Shown piece after piece: positions 53,045 to 64,000 of a DNA stretch of 64,000 bases (positions are counted from its first letter, which is position 1; each line of letters opens with the position of its first letter). Made by a program: the position numbers and the translations under genes. A model generated the notes under the pieces. The model searched no databases. It saw only the letters and a program-made list of their open reading frames with translations, and was not told where the DNA came from. The stretch covers positions 33,946,877 through 34,010,876 of the forward strand of contig NC_059387.1 in the NCBI RefSeq assembly GCF_019703515.2, given 5' to 3'. This stretch comes from Myxocyprinus asiaticus. Taxonomy: Eukaryota; Chordata; Actinopteri; Cypriniformes; Catostomidae.

Positions 53045-54464
53045 GACAGAAAGAATGTACTACTTTCATTATTTTTTATTTATTTATTTATTTATTTATT
53101 TTTTGGCAAGATCAAACGTGATGGATTTGAGTAATATGTTATTATTATATAAACACAAATGAGGCTGTTGTGCATATGTTAGCATCATGACAGTCAGGCT
53201 TTGATTCATACGATAATGACCATGATTAAAGTCAACATGAAATCCAAAATGACCCTGTTTACTTCCTTAATATTCATTCTTGGTCTTATTGTGCAGGATT
53301 CATCTGTGCATGTTATTCTAAATAAAAATTAATCCATAATAGATTTCTTTACTTTTCGGCTGACATCATCCTCTTACATTTCAGTCCTCACCTCCAACCA
53401 CATGTCATTTAGAGACTGTTTTTCAAAATCAAGCCATACTTTTTCCCTCACTTAGTATCTAGTATTTAGTTGCAATCAGAAATATGTCAGATTACAGAAG
53501 TAAAATGGGTTGCAAAAGGCATTTCATGTTGACTTTATACCGTAAAAGCTCTAACAACAACAACAACAACAACAACAACAAAATCATGATTCCAATAATT
53601 ACCATATATGAATTAAGTATTTAAGCATTTTATTAACAGAATCAGTCTTCCAAAGATCAGAACACAATGAAAGAACCCATTGTTTATATTGCTTAAGTGC
53701 ACTCTGTTCAGCCTACACAAACACACACATGTACGCTAATACAGTCTGTGTGTGTGTTTGTACGTGTGTGTGTTTGTTATGGTGTGTGCTTGTTTTATAG
53801 GAGTAATGCATAACTCTATTTCATTTAAAAAATATTTAAGGATATAAGAACAAAGGAAATATATATGTCTGTGTGTGTATGGAAATGTATGCAGAATTAA
53901 ATATATATATATCAGATATTTCTATTGTTCTGTACATTAATTGATGAATATGATGATACATAAACTTATGAGGTTTGAATAAATTATAATTATCTTGTTG
54001 AATTTATTCTCATTTCTTTTTTGCAGAACTCTACAGCATTAATAGTACACAAAACACTGACTGTTCTGTTCAAACCATTCCCTCGTAGTTGTTTTGGGTT
54101 TCCCAATACCTTTATCCCTTATGAAAATTAACCATGGTTTTACTAGTGACCATAGTTGAACTATGATATTTGTAGTAAAAGCATAGAAAGCACAAAATGT
54201 ACTGTGGTTTTGCCACAGTAACTAGTTATCTCGATATGACTGAAAATCATTTAAAACAAATAATTTAGCAATATTATAATAGTCTAACTTGCTAAAATAA
54301 ATCTAAAAATGCTCATTTCAACAACTCCTATCAATAACCATTTTTGTACGTAATTTACATAAGAATGTACGTATTTTTAACTTTTGAAATCACATATTTA
54401 ACTGAGATTAATTATTTTATGTATTGACATTCCTAGATTGTTAATACAGTTTGAACACAAGTAA

Positions 54465-54499
<35 letters not shown>

Positions 54500-55500
54500 A
54501 ATAATAATAATTTTACGATTTACACATTTTTATTTCATAACAAAATTCCATCAAATTTAATTGAGTAATAATTAATGAAATAAAATAAAACTATATATTT
54601 TAAGTTTTATTTAATTTAAACATTACACAATTGAACTGGGATGAGTTTTATTATGAAATTGAATTGCATAAATCTTAAAAATGGGCTAGAATATTTTTGG
54701 GTGTATATTGTCTTGGACAATGGGGGCCCATGCAGTCAAAAGGGTTGAAAACCACCACAGTAAAGAACCAGATGTCACTGCACAGTGTACTGTATCCTAC
54801 AATGCAATGCGCTCAACTTGATTTCATTTATTTGTGTGATGAATAAACCAGATGTCTTATCAGACAGGATTTTAACATCTTTCTTTATTCTTTATTTGTT
54901 TTGTAATGTTTAACTGCAGTTGGATTTTAAAAATAAATAAATAAATAAATAAATTGTTTTTGAGATAATCATTGGATGACACTTGCATTAATCATGCACA
55001 CACTGTAATAATGAGGTCATAATGAGGACAACAAGGTTGCATATTATTGTTTAAATTTGCTAATTACGTAACAAGTACTGTTTTACATACTATTTTTTTA
55101 TGTAGACAGTATACATACAGTATACTGTGCAATAAGCAGTCCACTAGTATTACATTGCAAACATGGCTAAAGACCACTCTGGGTTCTTCACCGCTCACTT
55201 CCCCAAGGTGATGAACTCTGATAATAATAGTGACAACATTCAAACTTACTGACCAATGTTGCTATTCTAGCAACCAATACAAAAACACTGTATAAACTGT
55301 GTAGATTTTGAAATGCAAATGTTAATTGTATTAAATTGAATGCAGAACATTGTGTTTGCTTTGGAACTTATGAACTTGCACTCTAGGCTTCACATGTCGA
55401 GAGTTTTTCGCTCTGAGCTGTGATTGGCAGAGAGCTGGTATAACTCTCACATTCTAAAATGCACTTAACTTTTACACCAATTCATTTACACCCAGATGAG
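53045..55500. other. intergenic AT-rich region
   Basis: No gene seen. It has (CAA)n at 53552-53581, TG-rich sequence near 53740-53780, (AC)n at 54466-54498 and short (TAAA)n. This separates shank1 from the pacsin-like locus. Confidence 0.5.
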
Positions 55501-55505
55501 ACAGA

Positions 55506-55506
<1 letters not shown>

Positions 55507-55546
<40 letters not shown>
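55507..55546. repeat. (TG)n microsatellite
   Basis: About 20 TG units just before the possible non-coding exon at 55600-55731. Confidence 0.95.
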
Positions 55547-55547
<1 letters not shown>

Positions 55548-55599
55548 GTGTGTGTGTGAGAGAGAGAGAACGTACAAATACATGCATGTACAGATGCAG

Positions 55600-55731
55600 C
55601 TCCACAACAGCTGATTGAGGCAGAGTGCCAGCGACACTGCAGTGAAACAGCAGACGAACATGGAAGAGAAGTGAAGGATACTAAAAGAGGCAAAACAAGC
55701 CAAAGATTAAAGGAAAAGCCTAAGAGTGACA
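55600..55731 (+). other. possible 5' untranslated exon of the pacsin-like gene
   Basis: A moderately GC-rich block follows a (TG)n tract and ends in a perfect donor, GACAG|GTAAGACT. Its only ATG (about 55659) opens a four-codon frame. Position and strand suit a first non-coding exon of the downstream locus, but there is no homology to confirm it. Confidence 0.25.
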
Positions 55732-55799
55732 GGTAAGACTTACTTTCTCTTCTGCTCAGTGGTACTCCGTGTGGATAGGTACAGTTGTAGAAACGTTTT

Positions 55800-57900
55800 G
55801 GTTACTGTTGTAACCTCCGTTCCCTGATGGAGGGAACGAGACGTTGTGTCGATGTAGTGACACTAGGGGTCAAACTTGGGAGCCCCAAACACCTCTGATA
55901 TTTGAGAAAAAGCCAATGAGAATTGGCGAGTGGAATTTGCATGTCACTCCCTTGGACATACGGGTATAAAAGGAGACAGCTTGCTTCCACTCATTCAAGT
56001 TTGTGCTGAGGAGCCGAGACAGAGTCCCGGCCATTTCAGCAGGTAGTTCAATGTTGTGGCAGGAGGGACACAACGTCTCATTCCCTCCATCAGGGAACGG
56101 AGGTTACAACAGTAACCAAGACGTTCCCTATCTGTCACTCACTCGATGTTGTGTCGATGTAGTGACACTAGGGGTACCTATACAAAATGCCACAACCAGC
56201 TGAACTGTGTTACGTGGATCGGCGGTGCAGGTGAAGGCAGGCTGCCGCGTGCCTAGTAACAAGTGCGCATAGCCCCATCGGAACCTTCCCAACGCCCCAC
56301 ATAAGTCACCAAGGGGGGGACAAGACGTACTTACAACAGGAATAGGCTGCAACAGCTGTTTTTACTTTTTCTCTTCTTTTTGAAAAAATGAAAATTCACT
56401 TGGCTGGGACCAAGATACATTTGCGCCGGGGAAGGTGTTCTTTTCTCCACGGAGAAAAGACACCGCGGAGACCACATCCTGCCCGAAGGGGAGGGTAACA
56501 TGTGGAGAATACATCACTTGGACTTACCAACCGGGAAGTACCACACATGGAAAGGAGCCCCCGTGGTAAGTCCTACCTGGAAGGGAGGAGCTCTACAAGT
56601 GCAGTGACTGGTGGCAGAGCAGTACTCTGCCCAAGGGAAGACACGGGTTTACCGTCAAGGAAACCGTACCGTGGAAAATACCTCATATGGGATTACCGAC
56701 AGGGAACCACCACATATGGAGCACCTATCCCAAATACAGGGGCTGACCTGACCTAACCCTACACTGCCAGCAACTCGAGGCAGTTGATATGCCAGTGCAG
56801 TCGAGGTCCTGTCCAGGAGCCAAAGGCTGCATGCCCATTGCAAACGGGGCCCCAACCTGACTTGGACACATCTGTTGTGACAACGACACGCCTGGACACT
56901 TGTTCTAGGGGAACCCCTGCCCATAGAAATGTAAGGTCCATCTAAGGGCTGAACGTGCAGCGGCAGATTGGTGCGGCGCCATGCCCATCTCGGGACTCGA
57001 GTCTGAAGCCAGTGCTGAAGCGTTCTCATATGCATCAACCCGAGCACCATAACCGCCGCTGAGGACGCCATTTGCCCCAGGAGCCTCTGAAATTGATTCA
57101 GTGGGACTGCTGTTCTTCCCCTGAATGACTTCAGGCAATTCAGCACCGACTGAGTGCACTCGCTCATGAGGCGTGCTGTCATAGTGACTGAGTCCAACTC
57201 CATCCTGAGAAAAGAGATGCTCTGCACCGGGAGAGCTTGCTCTTTTCCCAGTTGACCTGAAGCCCCAATTGGCTGAGGTGTCTGAGCACCAGGTCTCTGT
57301 ACGCACACAGTAAATCTCGAGAGTGAGCTAGAATCAGCCAGTCGTCGAGATAATTGAAGATGCGGATGCCCACTTCCCTGCAAGGACTGCCTCTATGACT
57401 TTCGTAAAGACACGAGGTGACAGGGACAGACCGAAGGGGAGAACCTTGTACTGATATGCCTGACCCTCGAAGGCAAACCGAAGGAATGGTCTGTGTCAAG
57501 GCAAAATCAAGACATGAAAGTACGCGTCCTTCAGGTCTACTGCCGCGAACCAATCTTGATGCCAGATGTATGACAGAATGCGCTTCTGCGTCAGCATTTT
57601 GAATGGGAGCTTGTGCAGGGCCCGATTCAAAGCTCGCATGTTTAAGATTGGCCGCAACCCACCACCTTTCTTTGGTACAATGAAATAGGGGCTGTAAAAC
57701 CCCTTCTTCATCTCGGCTGGAGGGACAGGCTCTATCACATTTCTCTAGAAGGACTGCGATTTCCACATGCAGAACAGTGGCGTCCTTGCCTGCTACTGAG
57801 GTAAAATGGACGCCATTGAACCTGGGCAGGGGCCTGGGGAACTGAATCGCGTAGCCAAGTCAGATCATCCTGACCAGCCAGTACGATGGTTTGAAGAGAC
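55800..57900 (-). mobile_element. DIRS-like retrotransposon fragment
   Basis: Minus-strand reverse transcriptase and RNase H coding remnants (56655-57766) plus a plus-side terminal region. Near 55803-55840 and 56070-56120 the sequence GTTACTGTTGTAACCTCCGT and its complement form an inverted repeat. Between them is a TATAAAAGG box at about 55965. DIRS elements carry inverted terminal repeats and a tyrosine recombinase; the latter is not visible here. Confidence 0.75.
56655..57766 (-). pseudogene. DIRS-type reverse transcriptase/RNase H, frameshifted
   Basis: Spread over several minus-strand frames: the fingers/palm (ILNMRALNRALHKLPFKM, AAVDLKDAYFHV), the catalytic YLDD box in IFNYLDDWLILAHSRD, the thumb-like HLSQLGLQVNWEKSKLS and an RNase H-like end (VVVTTDVSKSGWGP, LHWHINCLELLAV). 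The frame changes between these parts mean it cannot encode one polyprotein. Confidence 0.85.
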
Positions 57901-58145
57901 CCAATGATATTTTCCCAGCCACATTTGGATATTTTTGCCCCTAGGCATGGTTCATTTCTGACCCTGGTTTAGATACTGCAATGACCATTTAAATACATGT
58001 ATTCAAATGAAGTATTTGACACAAAGGGGCAACAGACTTTATGTTTTGTGTTAGAAAAAAGTTCCCTGAAAATCAATACCATTGAGCCAAATTCCGCCCC
58101 ATAATAAGTTATTATCTGACACTAATATGTATGTATTTTGCACAG

Positions 58146-58315
58146 AGCATGTGCTGTGAAGGCAGAGAAGGAATAGCGTGTGTGTCAGATGACCTTCCAG
58201 CTCTCGTTTATTTGGGGATCACTCGGATGGTGGACATCAGGAGGAAGGATCTATTTCTGATCCCAGATTCCAATAGCAACATGCACAGAAACAGATACAC
58301 CCTTACAGTATGCTC
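58146..58315 (+). other. coding-like block of unknown identity
   Basis: After TATTTTGCACAG an open frame reads CCEGREGIACVSDDLPALVY, then LGITRMVDIRRKDLFLIPDS and NMHRNRYTLT before a stop. Composition is exon-like and differs from the AT-rich flanks, but no clear GT donor ends it and I do not recognise the sequence. It could be an exon of a small gene between shank1 and the pacsin-like locus, or a terminal piece of another gene. Confidence 0.3.
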
Positions 58316-59091
58316 ATAAACATATATTTACACATGCACAAGCAGTGTTGTCCATCAATGATTTGGACTCCAGTTCTATTAATTGGCTGATTTACATCTT
58401 TTCATTTTGATTCCATAACTGTATCAGCTTTATTTTAAGGATTATTTTCCACTATATTGATAAACAATACTAATTAAAATAGTATTTATTCCACTATAGC
58501 AATGAACAGTGTAAACTGACAGCACATTTCAGACATGTTTATCATCAGATCTAACTATAGTTGCAGTCTTGAACGCTCATGCCATGAGTCACAGAGATGC
58601 TGGCATTCACTCATAACGGTCAGAACTTTATCCTCAACTTTTTATATGAAAACGTTTTTAAGCAGTCAGTACGTGTGTGCATATACATGCATACATCACA
58701 ATAGATGTAGGTGGTCAAATTATCCTTAACCTTTGCTAAGTAGACTCTTTAAAGGGACAGTTCATCCAAAAAGGACAGTTCAGCCATTCTCTTTCATTGT
58801 ATGGAAAAAAAAGGTGCAGTGAAAGTGAATGGTGACTGAGACTAACATTCCTTTTGTGTTCCACAGATGAAAGACAATCATGAAGAGTTGGAACAACAGC
58901 AAATGATAACTTTTTTTATTAGGCAAAAAAGCATGATATGCTGCTTTTGATATTTATTTTATTTGTTGGTATTAGTCTTTGTCTTTTTTATGAATGCACT
59001 ATAACAAGTGATCAATTCAAAATGTTTTGGGGTTGAATGTTACAGGGTTTTTTGAACATCAGTGCAAAAACAGCAGGGTTTCCATCATTTT

Positions 59092-59122
59092 TTTGTTCTT
59101 TTTTTTTTTTTTTTTTTTTTTT
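59092..59122. repeat. poly(T) tract
   Basis: A long T run (on the minus strand a poly-A), possibly the tail of an unrecognised retroposed sequence. Confidence 0.6.
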
Positions 59123-59386
59123 GCATAAAATATACAAAAATGTGCATATAAATGTATGTGCTCACTTTTGCTCCCAGACATAATGCTTGCAAACATGAAG
59201 TTTGTCAGAGCATTTTGTCTGCGCGCTCTAAACCGCAAGTAATTCATTACATTTAATAAAAGAGCCACTGTGGCCTCAACTTCCATTTTAATTTCTATTT
59301 TGTGAAAATATACAACTTTGGACTTTGTGTATAATGGTCTATGCACACCATTACTTATAAACACACTGACTTTGACTCTTTTGCAG

Positions 59387-59455
59387 CCATTTGAAACCAA
59401 GGCAGACCCTCCAACAGGCCCACCTGAGGGTCTCAACAAACTCAGTTTCTGGATG
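59387..59455 (+). pseudogene. pacsin-like block 1 (SFW exon)
   Basis: TTTTGCAG|CCA opens 23 codons, PFETKADPPTGPPEGL then NKLSFWM, ending before GTAAAA in phase 0. PACSIN proteins have a variable N-terminus ending SFWE followed by (V/A/P)GNY. Here the Glu is Met (GAG to ATG needs two changes). There is no upstream ATG in the block, so the start would lie in an unseen exon or is lost. Confidence 0.6.
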
Positions 59456-60169
59456 GTAAAAAATATAGTTTTTATCAAAAACTAGTGAGTTGCCTTTGTG
59501 TCTACTGCCTACATGGGCAGCATCCTAACGGAGATAGAACCTACTAAGTGAGTTTGACGTTAGCATATGGCTAAGCTAACTATGCAATACTCTGCATAGT
59601 TATCAACTAATCTTGATATTGATTATTCAGAATGTATTACGTTGGCCACAAGTAGGCATCTCTATGGTAAGCACTTTTAACAATTATTCCTTATGTTATT
59701 AGTTCATATTTTTTTAGTTACGAGTAAGTATTCCAATGGTGACTAGTATAATTTTCAATTTGGCTAGTTCTTATTGATTAGACACAATACTTATTCATTA
59801 GAGACTAGTTTTTATTCATTTGCTCCAATTCCAATAATGGGAAGTTATGGCAAGCACTTTTAACATTTATTCCTCAAACATTACTAGTATCTATTTTTGT
59901 TACCAATACTTACTTTTTTCAGTAACTAGTAAGTATTCCAATAGTGGCAAGTATCTTTTTCAAACTTACTAGTACTTATTCATTAGATACAAATACTTAT
60001 TTTTTTGCTACTAGTCAATAATTAGCAGTGACAAGTGTTTAGTTAATTTTACTAGTCTAGAAAATATAATTACTAGTAGCCTACTTAATTTTTAATGAAT
60101 AGAAACTGTTTAGACCAAAGATATCCCAAACTCAATGGGTAAAATTTGTATTTTTAAAAATATGTTGTT

Positions 60170-61420
60170 GTTTTATTTCTGGTAATTACTCATAAGATAC
60201 TAGTATGTATTCCAATAGTAAGAAGTATCTATACCAGTTTTACTAGTTCTTATTAATTAGATACTAGTACTTATTCCAATAGTAAGTAGTATCTATTCCA
60301 GTTTTACTAGTTCTTATTAATTAGATACTAGTACTTATTCCAATAGTAAGTAGTATCTAAACCAGTTTTACTAGTACTTATTAATTAGATACTAGTACTT
60401 ATTCCAATAGTTACTAGTATCTATACCAGTTTTACTAGTACTTATTAATTAGATACTAGTACTTATTCCAATAGTTACTAGTATCTATACCAGTTTTACT
60501 AGTACTTATTAATTAGATACTAGTACTTATTCCAATAGTAAGTAGTATCTATACCAGTTTTACTAGTTCTTATTAATTAGATACTAGTACTTATTCCTAT
60601 AGTAAGTAGTATCTATACCAGTTTTACTAGTACTTATTAATTAGATACTAGTACTTATTCCAATAGTAAGTAGTATCTAAACCAGTTTTACTAGTACTTA
60701 TTAATTAGATACTAGTACTTATTCCAGTAGTTACTAGTATCTATACCAGTTTTACTAGTACTTATTAATTAGATACTAGGACTTATTCCTATAGTAAGTA
60801 GTATCTATACCAGTTTTACTAGTACTTATTAATTAGATACTAGGACTTATTCCTATAGTAAGTAGTATCTATACCAGTTTTACTAGTACTTATTAATTAG
60901 ATACTAGGACTTATTCCTATAGTAAGTAGTATCTAAACCAGTTTTACTAGTACTTATTAATTAGATACTAGTACTTATTCCAGTAGTTACTAGTATCTAT
61001 ACCAGTTTTACTAGTACTTATTAATTAGATACTAGGACTTATTCCTATAGTAAGTAGTATCTATACCAGTTTTACTAGTACTTATTAATTAGATACTAGA
61101 ACTTATTCCTATAGTAAGTAGTATCTATTCCAGTTTTACTAGTTCTTATTAATTAGATACTAATACTTATTCCAATAGTAAGTAGTATCTAAACCAGTTT
61201 TACTAGTACTTATTAATTAGATACTAGTACATATTCCAATAGTTACTAGTATCTATACCAGTTTTACTAGTACTTATTAATTAGATACTAGGACTTATTC
61301 CAATTGTTACTAATATCTATACCAGTTTTACTAGTACTTATTAATTAGATACTAGTACTCATTTCAATAGTCACTAGTATCTATTCAATAATCACTAGTA
61401 CTTATTCATTAGATACAAGT
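60170..61420. repeat. 64-bp minisatellite (ACTAGTACTTATTAATTAGA)
   Basis: About 18-19 units with an exact 64-bp period: ACCAGTTTTACTAGT starts at 60233, 60297, 60361, 60425, 60489, 60553 and on to about 61321. Degenerate ACTAGTA sequence flanks it from 59640. It fills the intron before pacsin-like block 2. Confidence 0.95.
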
Positions 61421-61612
61421 ACTTTGGTACTAGTCAGTATTTAGCAGCAAAAAGTATTTAGTTAAGTACTAGTAGTTAATTTTTAATGACTAGAAACAGT
61501 TTAGACCAAAGATATCCTAAACTCAATAGGTACTATCTTTTTCTAACTCTGAACGATCTTTTTCTAACTCTGTCAGATTCTGTCCTGATTTCCTTTCATA
61601 TGTGTCTCTTAG

Positions 61613-61769
61613 CCCGGAAATTATGTGTGAACTGTGCAGAGGACATCAGAGTCGTACCAGGCTTGTAAGGACATCATAGCATGTATGAAGGACCGTTCCC
61701 ACGTTGAGCAACAGTACGTCCATCAACTGAGTGAATGGAGTGCTAAATGGAAATCAATCACTGATAACT
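61613..61769 (+). pseudogene. pacsin-like block 2 with in-frame TGA
   Basis: Acceptor GTCTCTTAG|CCC, donor T|GTGAGT, 52 codons plus one base. The reading frame gives PGNYV, stop, TVQRTSESYQACKDIIAC and KDRSHVEQQYVHQLSEW. This aligns without gaps to the family GNYKRTVKR(I/V)(D/E)DGHRLC region. The stop (61628-61630, TGA) sits where the family has Arg, as expected of a CGA to TGA change at a CpG. Confidence 0.8.
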
Positions 61770-62251
61770 GTGAGTTCAACACATTACTTACTGTAAACCC
61801 TGATGAAAAGACCTGCTTAGACCAGCATGAATGACATTGCATTATAGCAAAATATATAACAAAATTTGAAAGCAAGTGTCACAGATGGAGTTCAGTATAT
61901 TATCAGCATGTTCCAATAACATTTGACAACAACAATCCCTGCATTCCAAAGGGCATTATTCAGCCTCCGAAGAGCACTTCGAAGGGAGAACAATAATGGC
62001 CACCATACTATAGGGTCATTCCATACAGAATGCTCAAAATTATCTACTTAGAAGGTCCCTTCGAAATGAATGTTGAACTGATGGACACTTTGCTCCGAAG
62101 CAGATAGGAACCGGACCATAAGTCGTAAATCTGTAGGTTTGCCAAGTGTAATGAAAATGAAACCAGCTGCAGTTGCAAACACACTCTGGCTCTATAAGTA
62201 AAAAGCTAGACAACCCTTTATTCTGTGTTTTATTAAAACCTTTAATTATTA

Positions 62252-62693
62252 GGGGCCTGGGTAGCTCAGCAAGTAAAGACGCTGACTACCACACCTGGAG
62301 TCACACGTTCGAATCCAGAGTGTGCTGAGTGACTCCAGTCAGGCTTCTTAAGCAACCAAATTGGCCCGGTTGCTAAGATGGGTAGAGTCATGTTGGGTTA
62401 ACCTCCTCGTGGTCACTATAATGTGGTTCTCGCTCTCGGTGGGGCGCGTGGTGAGGTGTGCGTGGATGCCACGGAGAATAGCGTGAAGCCTCCACACACG
62501 CTATGTCTCTGCGGTAACGCGCTCAACAAGCCACATGATAAGATGTGAGGATTGACGGTCTCAGATGTGGAGTCAACTGAGATTCGTCCTCCACCACCCG
62601 GATTGAGGCAAGTCACTACGCCACCACGAGGACTTAGAGTGCATTGGGAATTGGGCGTTCCAAATTGGGGAGAAAAAGGGGAGAAAAAAAAAA
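62252..62693 (+). mobile_element. tRNA-derived SINE copy 5
   Basis: Head with TAGCTCAGCAAGTAAAGACG (A box) and GTTCGAATCC (B box). Flanked by CTTTAATTATTA (62240-62251) and CTTCAATTATTA (62694-62705). Located inside the pacsin-like locus. Confidence 0.95.
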
Positions 62694-62984
62694 CTTCAAT
62701 TATTATAATGAACTTTTTTAAACCCCTGCCTTTTTGTTTTATTTTTGTCCAGAACTAGTTATTGCTTGTGTAATTTTTTACTCTTAATTCATTTGAAATT
62801 TTATTCTAAAAAATTAGTTTAAAATGTATTTATTTATTATTATTATTATTATAAAAATATTTATTTAAACATTTAAATTTACTTAAATTGATTGATTTGT
62901 TTACTCGTATTTTTTAAAAATTAAAATAAACACAAATATTTAAAGCATTAAGCTTAAATTTCTTCATAAAGTACAGTAGTCTTA

Positions 62985-63430
62985 AATAAATATTCCGGGT
63001 TCAGTACAAGTTAAGCTCAATCGACAGCATTTGTGACAATGTTAATTAACATGAAAATAATTTCAATCGTCCCTACTTTTTTTTTAAAGAAAGTAAAAAA
63101 CAAAGGAAGTGAATGGGGCCAATTTTTGGAGGGTTTAAATGCAGAAATGTGAAGCTTATAATTTTATAAAAGTACTTACTTTAATTCTTCTGTTAAAACT
63201 CGTGTATTATTTGAAGTTTAAAGTTGTTTAAATCGTCGTTTTTAGTCATTTTAGAGTTTACGCCATTACGTCATCACGGCAACAAAGTTGTAAAATTAGA
63301 TATAACTTTAGTTAGTAAGTGATTTTATCACACTAAAATCATTTTATGTCTATATGTTTGAAACTGTGATTATTTGAACGTTTATGGATTGGCCCCATTC
63401 ACTTCCATTGTTCCATTGTTTTATTATTTG
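62985..63430. mobile_element. MITE, GGGTTCAGTACAAGTTAAGC family, copy 4
   Basis: Starts TATTCCGGGTTCAGTACAAG and shares GGCCCCATTCACTTCCATTG with the other copies. The internal part is partly inverted relative to copy 2. Confidence 0.65.
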
Positions 63431-63710
63431 AAACCTAACAAACTTCTTTTTGCTTAAAAAGTAGGCTTGTGCTATATTTCTTAGAAATCAATGCCACTTG
63501 GTTTGATATTTTGTTTAATAATGCAGAGACTTTCACACATTTCTGAGTGTGACTAAAATGTCCAAGTACTTTTTGGGGCCACTGTACATCAGATGTAATG
63601 AGCTGATCATCTAATTGTATTTATTTATTAATTAATTTATAAATGTATTAAGTGTTGAGTTGATTTACCACATGCTGTTATCTCTCTCTTGCTCATTTGT
63701 CATGTCTCAG

Positions 63711-63945
63711 GGCTGCTGTACGGACATGCATGCTTTTTCTCATCCGTCTGCCCTCAACTCGTCTATCTCTCAGTCTCTGGTTTCTGAAGATGTAGAGCAC
63801 ATACACACCTGGCAGAAGGAGATGTTCCTGCGAATGATGTTCTGGGGCTTCAGAGAGACACACACTCTTGAAACGGCTTTCTCGCACGCTCAGAAATACT
63901 GGGTGAAGAGACTGAAGAAGCTGAAAAGTGTGACAGGGGATAGTG
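63711..63945 (+). pseudogene. pacsin-like block 3 with frameshift
   Basis: Acceptor CATGTCTCAG|GG. Joined in phase to block 2 it begins W-LLYG (family G-P-Q-Y-G). That frame then runs into stop codons. From 63726 another frame gives MHAFSHPSALNSSISQSLV, then EDVEHIHTWQKEMF and AQKYWVKRLKKLK, a clear F-BAR match. About five family codons (TVEKA-like) are missing at the shift and about four more after HAF. A GTGCGT donor-like site follows 63945. Confidence 0.78.
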
Positions 63946-64000
63946 GTGCGTTCACACTGTAGGCGTTCCTAAACTACAGTGTCCATGAAAATGAATGACT

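Larger units (their letters stand above)
59387..63945 (+). pseudogene. PACSIN/syndapin-like F-BAR gene, disrupted, continues beyond window
   Basis: Three blocks in order match the N-terminal F-BAR domain of PACSIN proteins, which bend membranes and bind dynamin and N-WASP through a C-terminal SH3 domain (not in this window). Block 1 (59387-59455) ends LSFWM, corresponding to SFWE. Block 2 (61613-61769) reads PGNY, then a TGA, then TVQR and ACKDIIACMKDRSHVEQQY, HQLSEWSAKWKSI. Block 3 (63711-63945) reads W-LLYG, then needs a frame change to continue HAFSHPSALNSS, SLVSEDVEHIHTWQKEMF, WGFRET, AQKYWVKRLKKL. Splice phases between blocks are intact, while an in-frame stop and a frameshift break the frame. 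No start ATG is visible in block 1. Alternatives are an assembly error or a working gene using other exons. Confidence 0.75.

Noticed and set aside
55472..55703. Minus-strand frames with THTHTH runs
   Set aside because: Translation of the (TG)n microsatellite.

Overview
The window is a piece of a teleost fish genome, probably a cypriniform. This is inferred from a vertebrate SHANK gene with fish-style introns, Tc1/mariner and hAT DNA transposons, a DIRS-type retroelement, tRNA-headed SINEs and abundant microsatellites. It is not bacterial: genes are split by GT-AG introns, and most long open frames are repeats.

About 50 kb is one plus-strand gene, the fish orthologue of SHANK1, a postsynaptic density scaffold. 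I could place 25 coding exons from the start codon at 1926 to the stop ending at 51387. Their splice phases agree throughout and the lengths sum to 6843 nt (2280 codons plus stop). Domain order is acidic N-terminus, SPN domain (exons 1-3), ankyrin repeats (4-9), basic/serine linker (10-11), SH3 (12-13), short linker (14), PDZ (15-17), small-exon linker (18-20), proline-rich region with a Homer-type ligand (21-25) and a C-terminal SAM domain (25). Paralogue-specific strings in the proline-rich region and the SAM sequence point to SHANK1 rather than SHANK2 or SHANK3.

Three candidate alternative pieces of the gene fit the reading frame: an internal first exon at 32540-32646 giving a short form that begins just before the PDZ domain, a 9-nt microexon at 38425-38433, and an alternative last exon at 52719-52800 extending the protein past the SAM domain.

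Downstream (about 55.6-64 kb) is a PACSIN/syndapin-family F-BAR locus on the same strand. Three exon-like blocks keep correct splice phases but carry an in-frame TGA and a frameshift, so this copy looks like a pseudogene or a badly damaged allele. It continues past the window edge.

The introns hold many mobile elements. There are five copies of one tRNA-derived SINE, each with clear target-site duplications; a young, internally deleted Tc1 element with about 200-bp inverted repeats; and a Tc1 remnant inserted in one half of a duplicated segment. hAT-type elements include one inside another with an exact 8-bp duplication. There are also a TTAA-flanked element, a long foldback element and a frameshifted DIRS-like reverse transcriptase. 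Several satellite-like arrays have distinct periods (50 bp, 64 bp, a palindromic AT-rich array, and a CTAGCAAC array that has captured the end of SHANK1 exon 5).
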